Source: an uncultured Paraprevotella sp. | GTDB taxonomy: Bacteria; Bacteroidota; Bacteroidia; Bacteroidales; Bacteroidaceae | Reading direction: 5' to 3' | Assembly (NCBI GenBank): GCA_900548345.1 | Contig: URKA01000027.1 | Span: 1-45,952 of the forward strand | Length of the DNA: 45,952 nucleotides | Shown here: in pieces, positions 15,786 through 24,962 of the stretch | How the letters are laid out: every line of letters begins with the position of its first letter | Position numbering within the stretch: the stretch's first letter is position 1 | The notes under the pieces: model-generated | Database searches by the model: none | The model's input: the letters and a program-made list of their open reading frames with translations, nothing else | Told to the model about the DNA's origin: nothing | Program-made: the position numbers and the translations under genes

Positions 15786-18700
15786 ATGAGGTTTAAGACA
15801 GCTATACTTTTGCTTTTCTTTTGTGCGGTTGGTGTAATGGCGCAAAAGGAATACACCTATGTTGACTGGCAGATATTGCGTGCCGATACGGTTCCGGCAT
15901 GGTATGAGGAAGTGATACCCCTGGAAGAGGATTTCCGCAATACCCGTTATGAGGTTCGTTTGGAATATCCGGAATATACGCCGTTGTCTGCAGAGGAAGC
16001 CAAACGTATAGCAGTGTGGGCGAAATCATTGCCGGAGCATCCTGAAGTGCGTACTGGAGTATCTGTCGCACGGAAGAAAGGGCTTTTGGATGTATCGTTT
16101 GTTCCTTTTGTTTGTCGGAATGGACGGTACTACAAACTGATGAGTTTCAAGATGAACATTGTTCGCACACCTGTCGCACAGATACGTGCCACGCCGGTTA
16201 CACGTGCTTCCGCTGTGCAACGGTATGCTGCAGGCTCCGTGCTTGCACAAGGGCGATGGGTGAAGATTGGCATCACGGAAGATGGTGTGTACAGGTTGAC
16301 ATATGCCGACTTGCAGAAGATGGGATTCGGTGACGCTTCCCGCGTGAAACTTTACGGATATGGCGGGCATATACAAAATGAGATTATAGATGCTGATGCC
16401 GATTTCGACGACTTAGAGGAAGTACCTTTGTACCGTGATGGAAAGGGGCTACTTTTTTTCGGCAAGGGACTGGTGTCGTGGGGGGCCGCGAATACTCGTG
16501 GAGTGGCAACACATAAGACCAATTATTATGCACGTCAGGCTTGTTATTTCCTGACGGAAGGAGATGCTCCCCAAGCTATACAGGCGGTTTCGCTTGGGGC
16601 TGGTGCAAGAAACGACCTGACTTATACGCCGGCTAATACCTTGTATAAGAAAGAAGAATTCGCATGGTGTCAGAGCGGGCGTCAGTTGTTTGAAGCTACG
16701 GATTATGCCAATGTGGGTTCATGTGCCTATCATTTGCCGACCATCGATCCTGTGAGTGGTAGCGGAGCCTATCTGACCGTGTCGTTTACTGCGTCTTCCA
16801 ATAGTGAATCTACGGTCACCCCGACGGTAAATGGCGTGTCGTACAACAGCATCAGAATAGGAGCTCTGGAAAAATATGCGGAGGCCATGACGGGAACGTC
16901 AACCGTTTCGTTGTCCTCCCTGCGTGGCGGAACGGCAGGTACGGATGTGAACTTGAGGGCCACGGCCGGTGTGCCCGGTCATCTGGCTTATATGGAACTA
17001 TGCTATCGGCGTCAGCTTAAGATGACCACACCTTATATTTATATCAAGCATAACATGCGGTCGGCAAGTCGTTTTGTGATTGATACGAATGGAAGGGGGA
17101 ATGTGAAGCTGTGGCGTTTGGGTACACGAGGTGTTCCTATGAAGGAAATCATGGGAACGCGAAACGGGAATACCTATACTGTAGCTGTCGATGACCCGAC
17201 AAAGGAGTATGTGGCAGTGGATGTGGATGCGGATTACCCCTCGCCGGCATATATCGGTGAAGTCGGCAACCAGAATCTGCATGCCTTACGTAATCTTGAC
17301 ATGGTGATTATCGTTCCGTCCAGTGGAAAACTATGGGCACAGGCGGAAAGACTTGCGCAGGCACACCGCGAGATGGATGACCTGAGGGTGCAGGTGGTGA
17401 GTGCCGTGCAGGTCTATAATGAATTCTCTTCGGGAACGCCAGATGCAACGGCCTATCGCAGATTCATGAAAATGTTGTATGACCGTGCGGAAACTGAGAG
17501 TGACATGCCGCGTTATCTGTTGTTGTTTGGTGATGGCGTGTGGGATAATCGTATGATTTCTTCCGCAACGCAGGGGTTGAGTCCGGATGATTACCTGCTT
17601 TGTTATGAATCTGTCAATTCTTTGAGTCACACGGACAGTTACGTGTTGGAAGATTACTATGGACTCCTGGATGATGGGGAAGGGAGCAATCTGGTGTCCG
17701 ACAAGATAGATTTAGGTATCGGACGTTTTCCCGTGTCGACTGAGGCCGAAGCGCAGATTATGGTGGACAAGACCATCGATTATATGCAAAAAAGAAATGC
17801 CGGTTTGTGGCGCAATGTCATTTGCGTGATGGGTGATGACGGAGATAACAACCAGCATCTGGACATGGCTGAGCAGATTTCGAAGGAAGTGGAAGAGCGT
17901 TATCCCGAAATGCAGGTGAACCGTATTTATTGGGATGCCTATAAACGCTTGTCGACGACAACGAACAATACCTATCCCGGTGCGGTGACTGACATAAAGA
18001 GGCAGATGGAGGACGGATGCTTGATGATGAATTATGTAGGTCATGGCAATGAGCGTGCTCTTTCGCATGAATTCGTACTGAAGTTAGAGGATTTCTCTTC
18101 GTTTAATTCAGGTAAAGTGCCTTTGTGGGTGACGGCAGCCTGTGATGTTGCCACATTTGACAGGTTGCCGGATAATATCGGTGAGCGTGCCGTGCGGCAT
18201 AAAACAGGTTCCGCTGTAGCGTTCTACGGTACGACACGTACGGTGTATCCTGTTCCTAACAGCTATATGAACCGTTATTTTACCCGTTTTGTATTGGGAA
18301 AGGATGGGGATGGCCGTCGCAATGCCTTGGGTGATGCCGTGCGGTTGGCTAAGGTGAATCTTATCTTGCCCGATGCGGACATGCGGGATATATCGGTCAA
18401 CAAGTTTCATTTTGTGTTGTTGGGCGACCCAGCATTGAAACTGGGAAAACCCGAATACAGGATGGTGATAGAGCGCATCAATGACACTCCTTTGGAAGGT
18501 GAGGATGTGTTTGCTTCCTTTAAGGCGGGGAGTATGGCGCGTATTGTCGGACATATAGAGGATGAGGCCGGAAATCGTCAGCCTGACTTTCAAGGCACGG
18601 TATACGCTACGGTTTATGATAGTGAAAGCTTGATTACCTGTTTGAATAATGACGGGAAATCCGATAAAGCCTTTACGTTTTATACCAGAGACAAGAAATT

Positions 18701-19553
18701 GTATTCGGGAAGCGACTACGTGCGGAACGGGAATTTTGACATGAAGTTCCCTATCCCGTTGGACATAAAGTATTCAGGAGAGGCCGGACGCGTGGTCATG
18801 TATGCCATTGATGACGACACGCGCCGTGACGCCAACGGATATTCCGAGAATGTGTGGGTGGGCGGAAGCAGTGACGAGTTGGCCGGAGACCATGAAGGAC
18901 CTCGGATTAACGCCTATCTGAACCGTGAAGATTTTGTTCCGGGCGGTACGGTGAACCCCACACCGTGGTTTGTGGCAACGTTGGAAGATCAGAGCGGAAT
19001 CAATACGACAAGCACGGCCGTAGGGCACGACCTTGAACTTTGCATCGACGGCGACCCGGGGAAGACATATATACTGAACAATGAGTACGAGAATGTCATC
19101 GGCGATTTTACGAAGGGGCAGCTCGCTTATTCCATTCCGGCACTTCCGGATGGACAGCATACGCTGACTTTCAGGGCATGGGACGTGTTGAACAACTCTT
19201 CTACATTTACGCTCGATTTCAATGTGGATAGCAGGATGCAACCGGAGTTGCTCAACCTTACCTGTACGGAGAATCCGGCACGCGAACAGACCACGTTTAT
19301 TGTGCGTTACGACCGTCCCGGCTCGGAGTGCAACTTCAAACTCGAAGTTTTCGACTTTGCCGGGCGCACATTGTGGGTACATACCGAGAAGGGAACGAAT
19401 GCCGACGGGATTTATCCCGTGACGTGGAACCTTACGACTTCTTCGGGTATGCCCTTGTCTACGGGGGTCTATCTGTATCGTGTGAGTGTGTCTACTCCGG
19501 AAAGCAAGGCGGCGTCACGAGCTAATAAATTAGTCATATTGCGCAATAAATAA
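15786..19553 (+). CDS. porU: Type IX secretion system sortase PorU
   Basis: PorU is the cell-surface protease of T9SS that removes the C-terminal signal of cargo proteins and joins them to A-LPS. The 1255-residue product has an N-terminal signal peptide (cleavage near VMAQ). A gingipain-like C25 peptidase domain spans about residues 500-880. The catalytic His is 753 (NYVGHGNE) and the Cys is 786 (TAACDVATFD), 33 residues apart as in gingipains. The C-terminus ends in an Ig-like sorting-type domain (FDFAGRTLW..., then GVYLYRVSV). porV follows after 38 bases, the same order as in Porphyromonas. Confidence 0.95.
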   Translation: MRFKTAILLLFFCAVGVMAQKEYTYVDWQILRADTVPAWYEEVIPLEEDFRNTRYEVRLEYPEYTPLSAEEAKRIAVWAKSLPEHPEVRTGVSVARKKGLLDVSFVPFVCRNGRYYKLMSFKMNIVRTPVAQIRATPVTRASAVQRYAAGSVLAQGRWVKIGITEDGVYRLTYADLQKMGFGDASRVKLYGYGGHIQNEIIDADADFDDLEEVPLYRDGKGLLFFGKGLVSWGAANTRGVATHKTNYYARQACYFLTEGDAPQAIQAVSLGAGARNDLTYTPANTLYKKEEFAWCQSGRQLFEATDYANVGSCAYHLPTIDPVSGSGAYLTVSFTASSNSESTVTPTVNGVSYNSIRIGALEKYAEAMTGTSTVSLSSLRGGTAGTDVNLRATAGVPGHLAYMELCYRRQLKMTTPYIYIKHNMRSASRFVIDTNGRGNVKLWRLGTRGVPMKEIMGTRNGNTYTVAVDDPTKEYVAVDVDADYPSPAYIGEVGNQNLHALRNLDMVIIVPSSGKLWAQAERLAQAHREMDDLRVQVVSAVQVYNEFSSGTPDATAYRRFMKMLYDRAETESDMPRYLLLFGDGVWDNRMISSATQGLSPDDYLLCYESVNSLSHTDSYVLEDYYGLLDDGEGSNLVSDKIDLGIGRFPVSTEAEAQIMVDKTIDYMQKRNAGLWRNVICVMGDDGDNNQHLDMAEQISKEVEERYPEMQVNRIYWDAYKRLSTTTNNTYPGAVTDIKRQMEDGCLMMNYVGHGNERALSHEFVLKLEDFSSFNSGKVPLWVTAACDVATFDRLPDNIGERAVRHKTGSAVAFYGTTRTVYPVPNSYMNRYFTRFVLGKDGDGRRNALGDAVRLAKVNLILPDADMRDISVNKFHFVLLGDPALKLGKPEYRMVIERINDTPLEGEDVFASFKAGSMARIVGHIEDEAGNRQPDFQGTVYATVYDSESLITCLNNDGKSDKAFTFYTRDKKLYSGSDYVRNGNFDMKFPIPLDIKYSGEAGRVVMYAIDDDTRRDANGYSENVWVGGSSDELAGDHEGPRINAYLNREDFVPGGTVNPTPWFVATLEDQSGINTTSTAVGHDLELCIDGDPGKTYILNNEYENVIGDFTKGQLAYSIPALPDGQHTLTFRAWDVLNNSSTFTLDFNVDSRMQPELLNLTCTENPAREQTTFIVRYDRPGSECNFKLEVFDFAGRTLWVHTEKGTNADGIYPVTWNLTTSSGMPLSTGVYLYRVSVSTPESKAASRANKLVILRNK

Positions 19554-19591
19554 TAGGGGACGGCGTTATTTTATCATGTAAAAAGTGGAAA

Positions 19592-20782
19592 ATGAATATG
19601 AACAGATATGTCATGCTGTGGTTGGTCCTGATGATTGGAACAGGACTCTCGTTACAAGCACAAGATAAGAAGAACATGTTTAATCCGGTTTCTACCGGAG
19701 TGACATCCCAGTCGATTGCTCCCGATGCCCGTGGAGGCGGTATGGGTGACATCGGTGCTGCCACCGAGGCGGATGCCAACTCGCAATATTGGAATCCGGC
19801 CAAGTACCCTTTCTGTATCGGACGCGCGGGTGTAGCGGTCAGCTATACGCCCTGGTTGCGCCAGTTGGTCAACGACATCAATCTCGCATACGTCAGCGGT
19901 TTTTACCGTATCGGTGATTATCAGGCGGTGAGTGCGTCATTACGTTATTTCTCGTTGGGTGAGGTTTCTACAGGGAGCAGTGCGGATGGAACGGCCGACA
20001 TGACCATCAGTCCTTACGAGATGTCGGTGGATGTGGCTTATTCCCGCATGCTGAGTGAAAGTTTCTCGGCAGCGGTAGCCTTGCGTTTCATCTATTCGGA
20101 TATTACGTATGATTATTCCGACGAGACCAGTCCCGGCAAGGCCTTTGCTGCAGATATCGCATTGTACTGGAACCGTTATATCCTGACCGGCAACCGCGAA
20201 TGGAATTTGGGAATTGGTTTGAACATCAGTAATATCGGTAGCAAGATATCATACGGAGGCGACGACAACTCGGAATTTATCCCTACGAACATGCGTTTGG
20301 GTATCAATATGTTGTTTCCCATCAATGAGTACAATAAGATTTCTATAGCCGCAGATGCTAATAAACTGCTGGTGCCGACCTATCCCAAACAAGCGGAGGA
20401 AGAAAGCAATCAGGACTATACAGACCGTTTGCAGAAGGAATATTATGATGTGTCTCCGATAGCAGGTATCTTCAAGAGTTTCGGTGATGCGCCGAACGGA
20501 TTTAAGGAAGAGATGCAGGAAATCCAGTGGAGCGTCGGTATGGAGTATACCTATAACGACCGTTTTGCGCTTCGTGCAGGTTATCATCATGAGAGTGAGA
20601 ATAAAGGTAACCGTAAGTATTTTACCGTTGGAGCGGGCTTCCGCATGAGTGTCTTTTCGCTGGATGCCGGTTATGTGTTCTCTACGGCGCAAAGCAATCC
20701 GCTCGACCAGACGATGCGTTTCAGTTTAGGTTTTGACCTTGATGGAATAAGGGATTTGTTCGGCGCGCGCCGCCGTCGTTAA
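19592..20782 (+). CDS. porV: Type IX secretion system outer-membrane protein PorV
   Basis: PorV is a 14-strand outer-membrane barrel of the FadL type that collects cargo from the SprA channel and delivers it to PorU. The 396-residue protein has a signal peptide (cleavage near LQAQ) and the family hallmark APDARGGGMGDIGAATEAD right after it, then SQYWNPAKYPF. Amphipathic beta strands fill the rest, ending in FSLGFDLDGIRDLFG. ATG 19592 and ATG 19598 are both possible starts. It sits between porU and ispF. Confidence 0.95.
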   Translation: MNMNRYVMLWLVLMIGTGLSLQAQDKKNMFNPVSTGVTSQSIAPDARGGGMGDIGAATEADANSQYWNPAKYPFCIGRAGVAVSYTPWLRQLVNDINLAYVSGFYRIGDYQAVSASLRYFSLGEVSTGSSADGTADMTISPYEMSVDVAYSRMLSESFSAAVALRFIYSDITYDYSDETSPGKAFAADIALYWNRYILTGNREWNLGIGLNISNIGSKISYGGDDNSEFIPTNMRLGINMLFPINEYNKISIAADANKLLVPTYPKQAEEESNQDYTDRLQKEYYDVSPIAGIFKSFGDAPNGFKEEMQEIQWSVGMEYTYNDRFALRAGYHHESENKGNRKYFTVGAGFRMSVFSLDAGYVFSTAQSNPLDQTMRFSLGFDLDGIRDLFGARRRR

Positions 20783-20793
20783 AACATGTGGCC

Positions 20794-21279
20794 ATGAGTT
20801 GCAGGATAAGAGTAGGTTTCGGCTTTGATGTGCACCGTCTGGTAGAAGGGCGGGAGTTATGGTTAGGCGGCATCCGCCTGGAGCATTCCATGGGATTGTT
20901 GGGACATAGTGATGCGGATGTGCTGATACATGCTGTTTGTGATGCGCTTCTGGGGGCTGCCAATATGCGCGATATCGGGTATCATTTCCCAGACACGGGC
21001 GAAGAGTTCCATCATATAGACAGTAAGATTTTGTTGCGTAAGACTGTGGAACTGATAGCCTCGAAAGGTTATCGGATAGGAAATGTCGATGCTACGGTAT
21101 GTGCCGAACGTCCGAAGCTGAAAGCGCACATTCCGGCGATGCAGATGTGTCTGGCGGAAGTGATGGGTGTTGATGCCGATGATGTGTCCATTAAGGCCAC
21201 CACTACCGAGAAGTTAGGCTTTACAGGGCGTGAGGAAGGCATTTCCGCATACGCTACGGTGCTGATAGAGCGTGACTGA
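20794..21279 (+). CDS. ispF: 2-C-methyl-D-erythritol 2,4-cyclodiphosphate synthase
   Basis: IspF catalyses the fifth step of the MEP isoprenoid pathway, cyclising CDP-ME 2-phosphate. I use ATG 20794 (161 residues); a GTG at 20788 is in frame. The zinc-binding and active-site motif GFGFDVHRL is near residue 9, and GHSDADVLIHAVCDALLGAA and DIGYHFPDT follow, then the C-terminal TTTEKLGFTGR. Length is standard for the trimeric enzyme. It follows porV by 11 bases and ends 3 bases before the convergent AraC gene. dxr, for an earlier step of the same pathway, lies at 31991. Confidence 0.96.
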   Translation: MSCRIRVGFGFDVHRLVEGRELWLGGIRLEHSMGLLGHSDADVLIHAVCDALLGAANMRDIGYHFPDTGEEFHHIDSKILLRKTVELIASKGYRIGNVDATVCAERPKLKAHIPAMQMCLAEVMGVDADDVSIKATTTEKLGFTGREEGISAYATVLIERD

Positions 21280-21281
21280 CT

Positions 21282-22148
21282 TTATGAATACTCCTGTCGT
21301 TCGTGCGTTCTGCGATAGTTCAGTGGGGTATCTCCCGTCATTTTCCTGAAGATACGGTTGAAGTAAGATTGGTCTTCGAACCCCAGCCGGAAAGCGATTT
21401 CCTTGATGGGAATGTTTTCCGTGATGAGTTTCAGTTGCGCGTATTCGATTTTCTTTTTATTGATATAGTGCAAGGGCGTGACCCTTATTTCTTTTTTAAA
21501 GAGACGGATTAGGTGGTCTTTGGAAAGGCAGGAGATGTCTGCCAGAGCGTCTATGTCAGGTTTCTCGTTCAGATGCGTTCTGATGTAGTTCAAAGCCTTG
21601 ATTATCCGTTCGTCGTGGATGTAAGTCTTAGGTCGTGCCGTTCGCATGAATTTGGAGAGAAGCAGGAAAATCAGCCCTCTGGATTCGATGCGCGCATACA
21701 GTTCCCTTTGTTTGTTCTTCTCGATTCTCCGCATCAGCGACGGGTGATTGTCGTAGTCTTTAGGGTCTATCTGCACGAGTTCCATATCAGGACATAACTC
21801 ATACAATCTCTGTATCTGCAGCAACTCTCCGTTTCCTGCAGAAATTTCCGTAGGCAGTATCCAATCCTCCAGAATGTCGGAGCCGGACTCATTATATATA
21901 TGTATATAGTAATGCTCGAATGCTTGCCGGCAGATATAGCTGTGCGGAGTGAAGGCCGGTATGATATACATGTGCCCTGGATACAGGTCTTGTATTTTGT
22001 CGGGCAATTCTATCTGTGCATGTCCCGATGTGATGTAGTAGATTCTGGTGAACGGACTGCAGATGTTTTTATAGTTCCAGTCTCCGTTACAATATTTTCT
22101 GCCTATGTGCAGTACAAGCAGGTGCATTTGGTCGATAGTGCAGTTCAT
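21282..22148 (-). CDS. AraC-family regulator of the fucose locus
   Basis: This 288-residue regulator has an N-terminal cupin-like sensing domain (HAQIELPDKIQDLYPGHMYIIPAFTPHSY) that could bind a sugar. The C-terminal ~100 residues carry the two helix-turn-helix motifs of the family, with ADISCLSKDHLIRLFKKE and the signature IKEIAFRLGFEDQSYFNRIFRKMTG. It is divergent from fucI across 180 bases holding both promoters and a dyad. That layout makes it the likely activator of fucI-fucA-fucP, responding to fucose, fuculose or a related sugar. The ligand is inferred from neighbours. Confidence 0.9.
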   Translation of the reverse strand: MNCTIDQMHLLVLHIGRKYCNGDWNYKNICSPFTRIYYITSGHAQIELPDKIQDLYPGHMYIIPAFTPHSYICRQAFEHYYIHIYNESGSDILEDWILPTEISAGNGELLQIQRLYELCPDMELVQIDPKDYDNHPSLMRRIEKNKQRELYARIESRGLIFLLLSKFMRTARPKTYIHDERIIKALNYIRTHLNEKPDIDALADISCLSKDHLIRLFKKEIRVTPLHYINKKKIEYAQLKLITENIPIKEIAFRLGFEDQSYFNRIFRKMTGDTPLNYRRTHERQEYS

Positions 22149-22176
22149 TGTGTTTTCATTTGGCGGAAATCAATCG

Positions 22177-22184
22177 CAAATATA
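22177..22184 (-). promoter_or_regulatory. -7 box of the araC-family gene
   Basis: On the minus strand the bases read TATATTTG, a perfect TAnnTTTG box, 28 bases before the start at 22148. No TTG lies at the normal distance. Confidence 0.5.
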
Positions 22185-22208
22185 GTGAAAAAAAGATGGA
22201 ATGTCGAT

Positions 22209-22229
22209 AAAGTCCAACTTTTTGACTTG
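22209..22229. promoter_or_regulatory. Dyad between araC and fucI promoters, candidate operator
   Basis: AAGTC (22210-22214) and GACTT (22224-22228) form an inverted repeat with a 9-base spacer. With one bulged base the pairing extends inward (CAA with TTG). Its centre lies about 35-41 bases upstream of both divergent -7 boxes, a suitable site for a regulator that controls both genes. Confidence 0.45.
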
Positions 22230-22259
22230 ATAGTACCATAAAAAGAGTAGGGGAGTCTT

Positions 22260-22285
22260 TACTTTTGCAACAGACAATGAGTCTG
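22260..22285 (+). promoter_or_regulatory. fucI promoter -7 box and 5' hairpin
   Basis: TACTTTTG (22260-22267) is a TAnnTTTG box without a matching TTG, as expected for an activator-dependent promoter. Just after it, CAGAC (22271-22275) pairs with GTCTG (22281-22285), which would form a small hairpin at or near the 5' end of the transcript. Confidence 0.55.
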
Positions 22286-22328
22286 GTTAATGTTAAGTGC
22301 AAAATTAATGAAACAAATGAATCATATC

Positions 22329-24101
22329 ATGAAAACTTATCCTAAAATAGGTATTCGTCCTACGATTGACGGTCGCCAGGGCGGTGTTCGTGAAAGTCTG
22401 GAAGAAAAGACCATGAGCTTGGCTAAGGCTGTGGCGGAATTGATAACATCGAATCTGAGAAACGGAGACGGAAGTCCGGTGGAATGTGTAATTGCCGACG
22501 GAACCATCGGTCGCGTGGCCGAGTCGGCCGCATGTGCCGAAAAGTTCGAGAGTGAAGGCGTGGGAGCTACGATTACGGTAACCTCATGCTGGTGTTACGG
22601 AGCGGAGACTATGGACATGAATCCATATTATCCGAAAGCCGTATGGGGGTTCAATGGGACGGAACGTCCCGGAGCTGTTTATCTTGCAGCTGTGCTGGCG
22701 GGGCATGCCCAAAAAGGATTGCCGGCTTTCGGTATTTACGGCCATGATGTGCAGGATCTGGAAGATAATACCATACCGGCAGACGTGGCGGAGAAACTGT
22801 TGCGGTTTGCCCGTGCCGCACAGGCCGTGGCTACGATGCGGGGTAAGTCGTACCTGTCGATGGGCAGTGTGTCGATGGGTATCGCCGGTTCCATCGTCAG
22901 TCCCGATTTCTTCCAGGAATACTTGGGTATGCGTAACGAGTCTGTCGACCTTACGGAAATCATCCGCCGCATGACGGAAGGAATATATGACCAGGAAGAA
23001 TATGCCAAGGCGATGGCCTGGACAGAGAAATACTGCAAGGTGAACGAAGGCAAGGACTTCAACCGTGCCGAGAAAGTGAAAACCCGTGAGCAGAAGGATG
23101 CCGATTGGGAGTTTATCGTCAAGATGACCCTTATCATGCGCGACCTGATGCAGGGAAATCCCAAACTTCTTGAGATGGGTTTCAAGGAAGAGGCTTTGGG
23201 GCACAATGCCATTGCGGCCGGATTTCAGGGGCAGCGTCAGTGGACGGACTTCTATCCGAATGGCGATTATTCCGAGGCTTTGTTGAACACCTCTTTCGAT
23301 TGGAACGGTTTGCGTGAGGCATACGTGGTGGCCACAGAAAACGACGCATGCAACGGAGTGGCCATGTTGTTCGGCCATTTGTTGACCAACCGTGCGCAAA
23401 TCTTTTCGGATGTGAGAACCTATTGGAGTCCGGAGGCTGTCAAACGTGTAACGGGCAAGGAACTTACCGGAAGGGCTTCGGGCGGTATCATCCATTTGAT
23501 TAATTCCGGTGCCACCACCTTGGACGGAACCGGCCAGCAGACAGACGGACAGGGACAGCCGGCCATGAAACCCTATTGGGATATCACGGCCGAAGAAATG
23601 GAGAAATGCCTGGAGGCTACCACATGGTATCCTGCAAGCCGTGATTATTTCCGCGGCGGCGGTTTCTCTTCCAACTTCCTTTCCAAAGGCGGCATGCCCG
23701 TTACGATGTCCCGCCTGAACCTTGTGAAGGGACTTGGCCCCGTATTGCAGATTGCGGAAGGATGGACGGTGGAAATCGATCCCGAAGTGCATCGGTTGCT
23801 CGATGAGCGTACAGACCGCACCTGGCCCACCACGTGGTTCGTACCCCGTTTGTGCGACAAACCGGCATTCAAGGACGTGTATTCCGTGATGAACAATTGG
23901 GGGGCCAATCATGGTGCCATCAGCTACGGTCACATCGGTCAGGACCTGATTACACTGGCGTCCATGTTGCGTATTCCGGTATGTATGCACAATGTGGAAG
24001 AAGACCGCATTTTCCGTCCCGCCGCATGGAATGCTTTCGGTATGGACAAGGAAGGCGCCGATTATCGTGCATGTGGCGTATATGGTCCTCTGTATAAATA
24101 A
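22329..24101 (+). CDS. fucI: L-fucose isomerase
   Basis: FucI converts L-fucose to L-fuculose (and D-arabinose to D-ribulose) with Mn2+. The 590-residue length from ATG 22329 fits the family (about 590). This start gives the conserved opening MKTYPKIGIRPTIDGRQGGV; in-frame ATGs at 22290, 22308 and 22317 would add residues not usual for the family. Further landmarks are AVWGFNGTERPGAVYLAA, TENDACNGVAMLFGHLLTNR and the C-terminal NNWGANHGAISYGHIGQDL, which holds a likely metal-ligand His. It is the first gene of the fucI-fucA-fucP set and is followed by an intercistronic hairpin. Confidence 0.96.
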   Translation: MKTYPKIGIRPTIDGRQGGVRESLEEKTMSLAKAVAELITSNLRNGDGSPVECVIADGTIGRVAESAACAEKFESEGVGATITVTSCWCYGAETMDMNPYYPKAVWGFNGTERPGAVYLAAVLAGHAQKGLPAFGIYGHDVQDLEDNTIPADVAEKLLRFARAAQAVATMRGKSYLSMGSVSMGIAGSIVSPDFFQEYLGMRNESVDLTEIIRRMTEGIYDQEEYAKAMAWTEKYCKVNEGKDFNRAEKVKTREQKDADWEFIVKMTLIMRDLMQGNPKLLEMGFKEEALGHNAIAAGFQGQRQWTDFYPNGDYSEALLNTSFDWNGLREAYVVATENDACNGVAMLFGHLLTNRAQIFSDVRTYWSPEAVKRVTGKELTGRASGGIIHLINSGATTLDGTGQQTDGQGQPAMKPYWDITAEEMEKCLEATTWYPASRDYFRGGGFSSNFLSKGGMPVTMSRLNLVKGLGPVLQIAEGWTVEIDPEVHRLLDERTDRTWPTTWFVPRLCDKPAFKDVYSVMNNWGANHGAISYGHIGQDLITLASMLRIPVCMHNVEEDRIFRPAAWNAFGMDKEGADYRACGVYGPLYK

Positions 24102-24147
24102 AAATAAGCGGATATAGAGATGTTTTGTGTTGACAACTGAAAGAAGT

Positions 24148-24197
24148 GCCGATGGAGAGTCTGTGACAGATTCTCCGTCGGCCACGTCTTTCTTTCC
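24148..24197 (+). terminator. Intercistronic hairpin between fucI and fucA
   Basis: Bases 24148-24163 and 24167-24182 form a 16-bp stem with two G-U pairs and a TGA loop. It is followed by the T-rich CACGTCTTTCTTTCC. It could partly stop transcription after fucI or protect the fucI message from 3' decay, lowering fucA relative to fucI. Confidence 0.7.
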
Positions 24198-24240
24198 GGT
24201 CATACAGATATATGAATTAATAAGATAAAACCAACAGAAT

Positions 24241-24876
24241 ATGATGATAACAGACAAACATATAGAACTATTTATGGCACAAGCCCACAGAGTGGGGGAT
24301 GCCGGACTGACGATATGCAGCAGTGGTAACCTTTCATGGCGTATCGGTGACGAGGCTTTGGTTTCCGGAACCGGTTCATGGGTGCCGTCCTTGCAAAAGG
24401 AAAACGTGTCAGTCTGCCGTGTGGCGGACGGGGAGGTGCTCAATGCCGTGAGACCTTCGATGGAGAGCGGTTTCCATCTTGGGGTGCTGCGTGCCCGTCC
24501 CGATGTGGATGTGGTGCTTCACTTCCAGTCGCCATACGCTACGGCTGTGGCCTGCATGAAGGAGATTCCGGCGGATTTCAATGTGACGGCGGAAGTTCCC
24601 TGTCATGTCGGTGGAGAGATTCCTGTGATTCCTTATTTCCGTCCCGGCTCTCCGGAACTGGCGCAACATGTGGTGGAGGCGCTGTCGCAGCACAATTCCT
24701 GCTTGTTGCGCAAGCATGGCCAGGTGGTTTGCGGAAAGGATTTTGACGAGGTGTTCCAGCGCGCGATGTTTTTTGAAATGGCCTGCCGCATCATCGTATT
24801 GTCCGGAGGGCGTGTCGATGTGCTGACCAAAGATGAGATTGACGACCTCGAAACCTATGTTTTGGGAAAGAAATAA
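24241..24876 (+). CDS. fucA: L-fuculose-1-phosphate aldolase-type class II aldolase
   Basis: FucA splits L-fuculose 1-phosphate into dihydroxyacetone phosphate and lactaldehyde. The 211-residue protein is a class II aldolase/adducin fold close in length to E. coli FucA (215). The phosphate-binding SSGNLSWRI is near residue 27. Of the four zinc ligands known in E. coli FucA, Glu75 (in MESGFH), His94 and His159 (LLRKHG) are visible, but the second histidine of HxH is Gln96 (LHFQSPYA). ATG 24241 or 24244 can serve as start. The gene lies between fucI and fucP; no fuculokinase gene is present. Confidence 0.88.
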   Translation: MMITDKHIELFMAQAHRVGDAGLTICSSGNLSWRIGDEALVSGTGSWVPSLQKENVSVCRVADGEVLNAVRPSMESGFHLGVLRARPDVDVVLHFQSPYATAVACMKEIPADFNVTAEVPCHVGGEIPVIPYFRPGSPELAQHVVEALSQHNSCLLRKHGQVVCGKDFDEVFQRAMFFEMACRIIVLSGGRVDVLTKDEIDDLETYVLGKK

Positions 24877-24909
24877 GTCGTTGCGACGCTTTCTTATCCT
24901 AAAAAATGA

Positions 24910-24917
24910 TATTTTTG
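24910..24917 (+). promoter_or_regulatory. Possible internal promoter of fucP
   Basis: TATTTTTG is a perfect TAnnTTTG box 45 bases before fucP. No TTG lies at the standard distance upstream. It may give fucP some expression independent of fucI. Confidence 0.4.
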
Positions 24918-24962
24918 CACTGAATAATATAGAAACACATAAAACCTTAAACACAAGTTACA

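Noticed and set aside
22584..24443. 619-codon open frame on the minus strand opposite fucI and the start of fucA
   Set aside because: It is antisense to clearly conserved fucI, has no recognisable domain, and His/Arg-rich composition typical of a shadow frame caused by codon bias.
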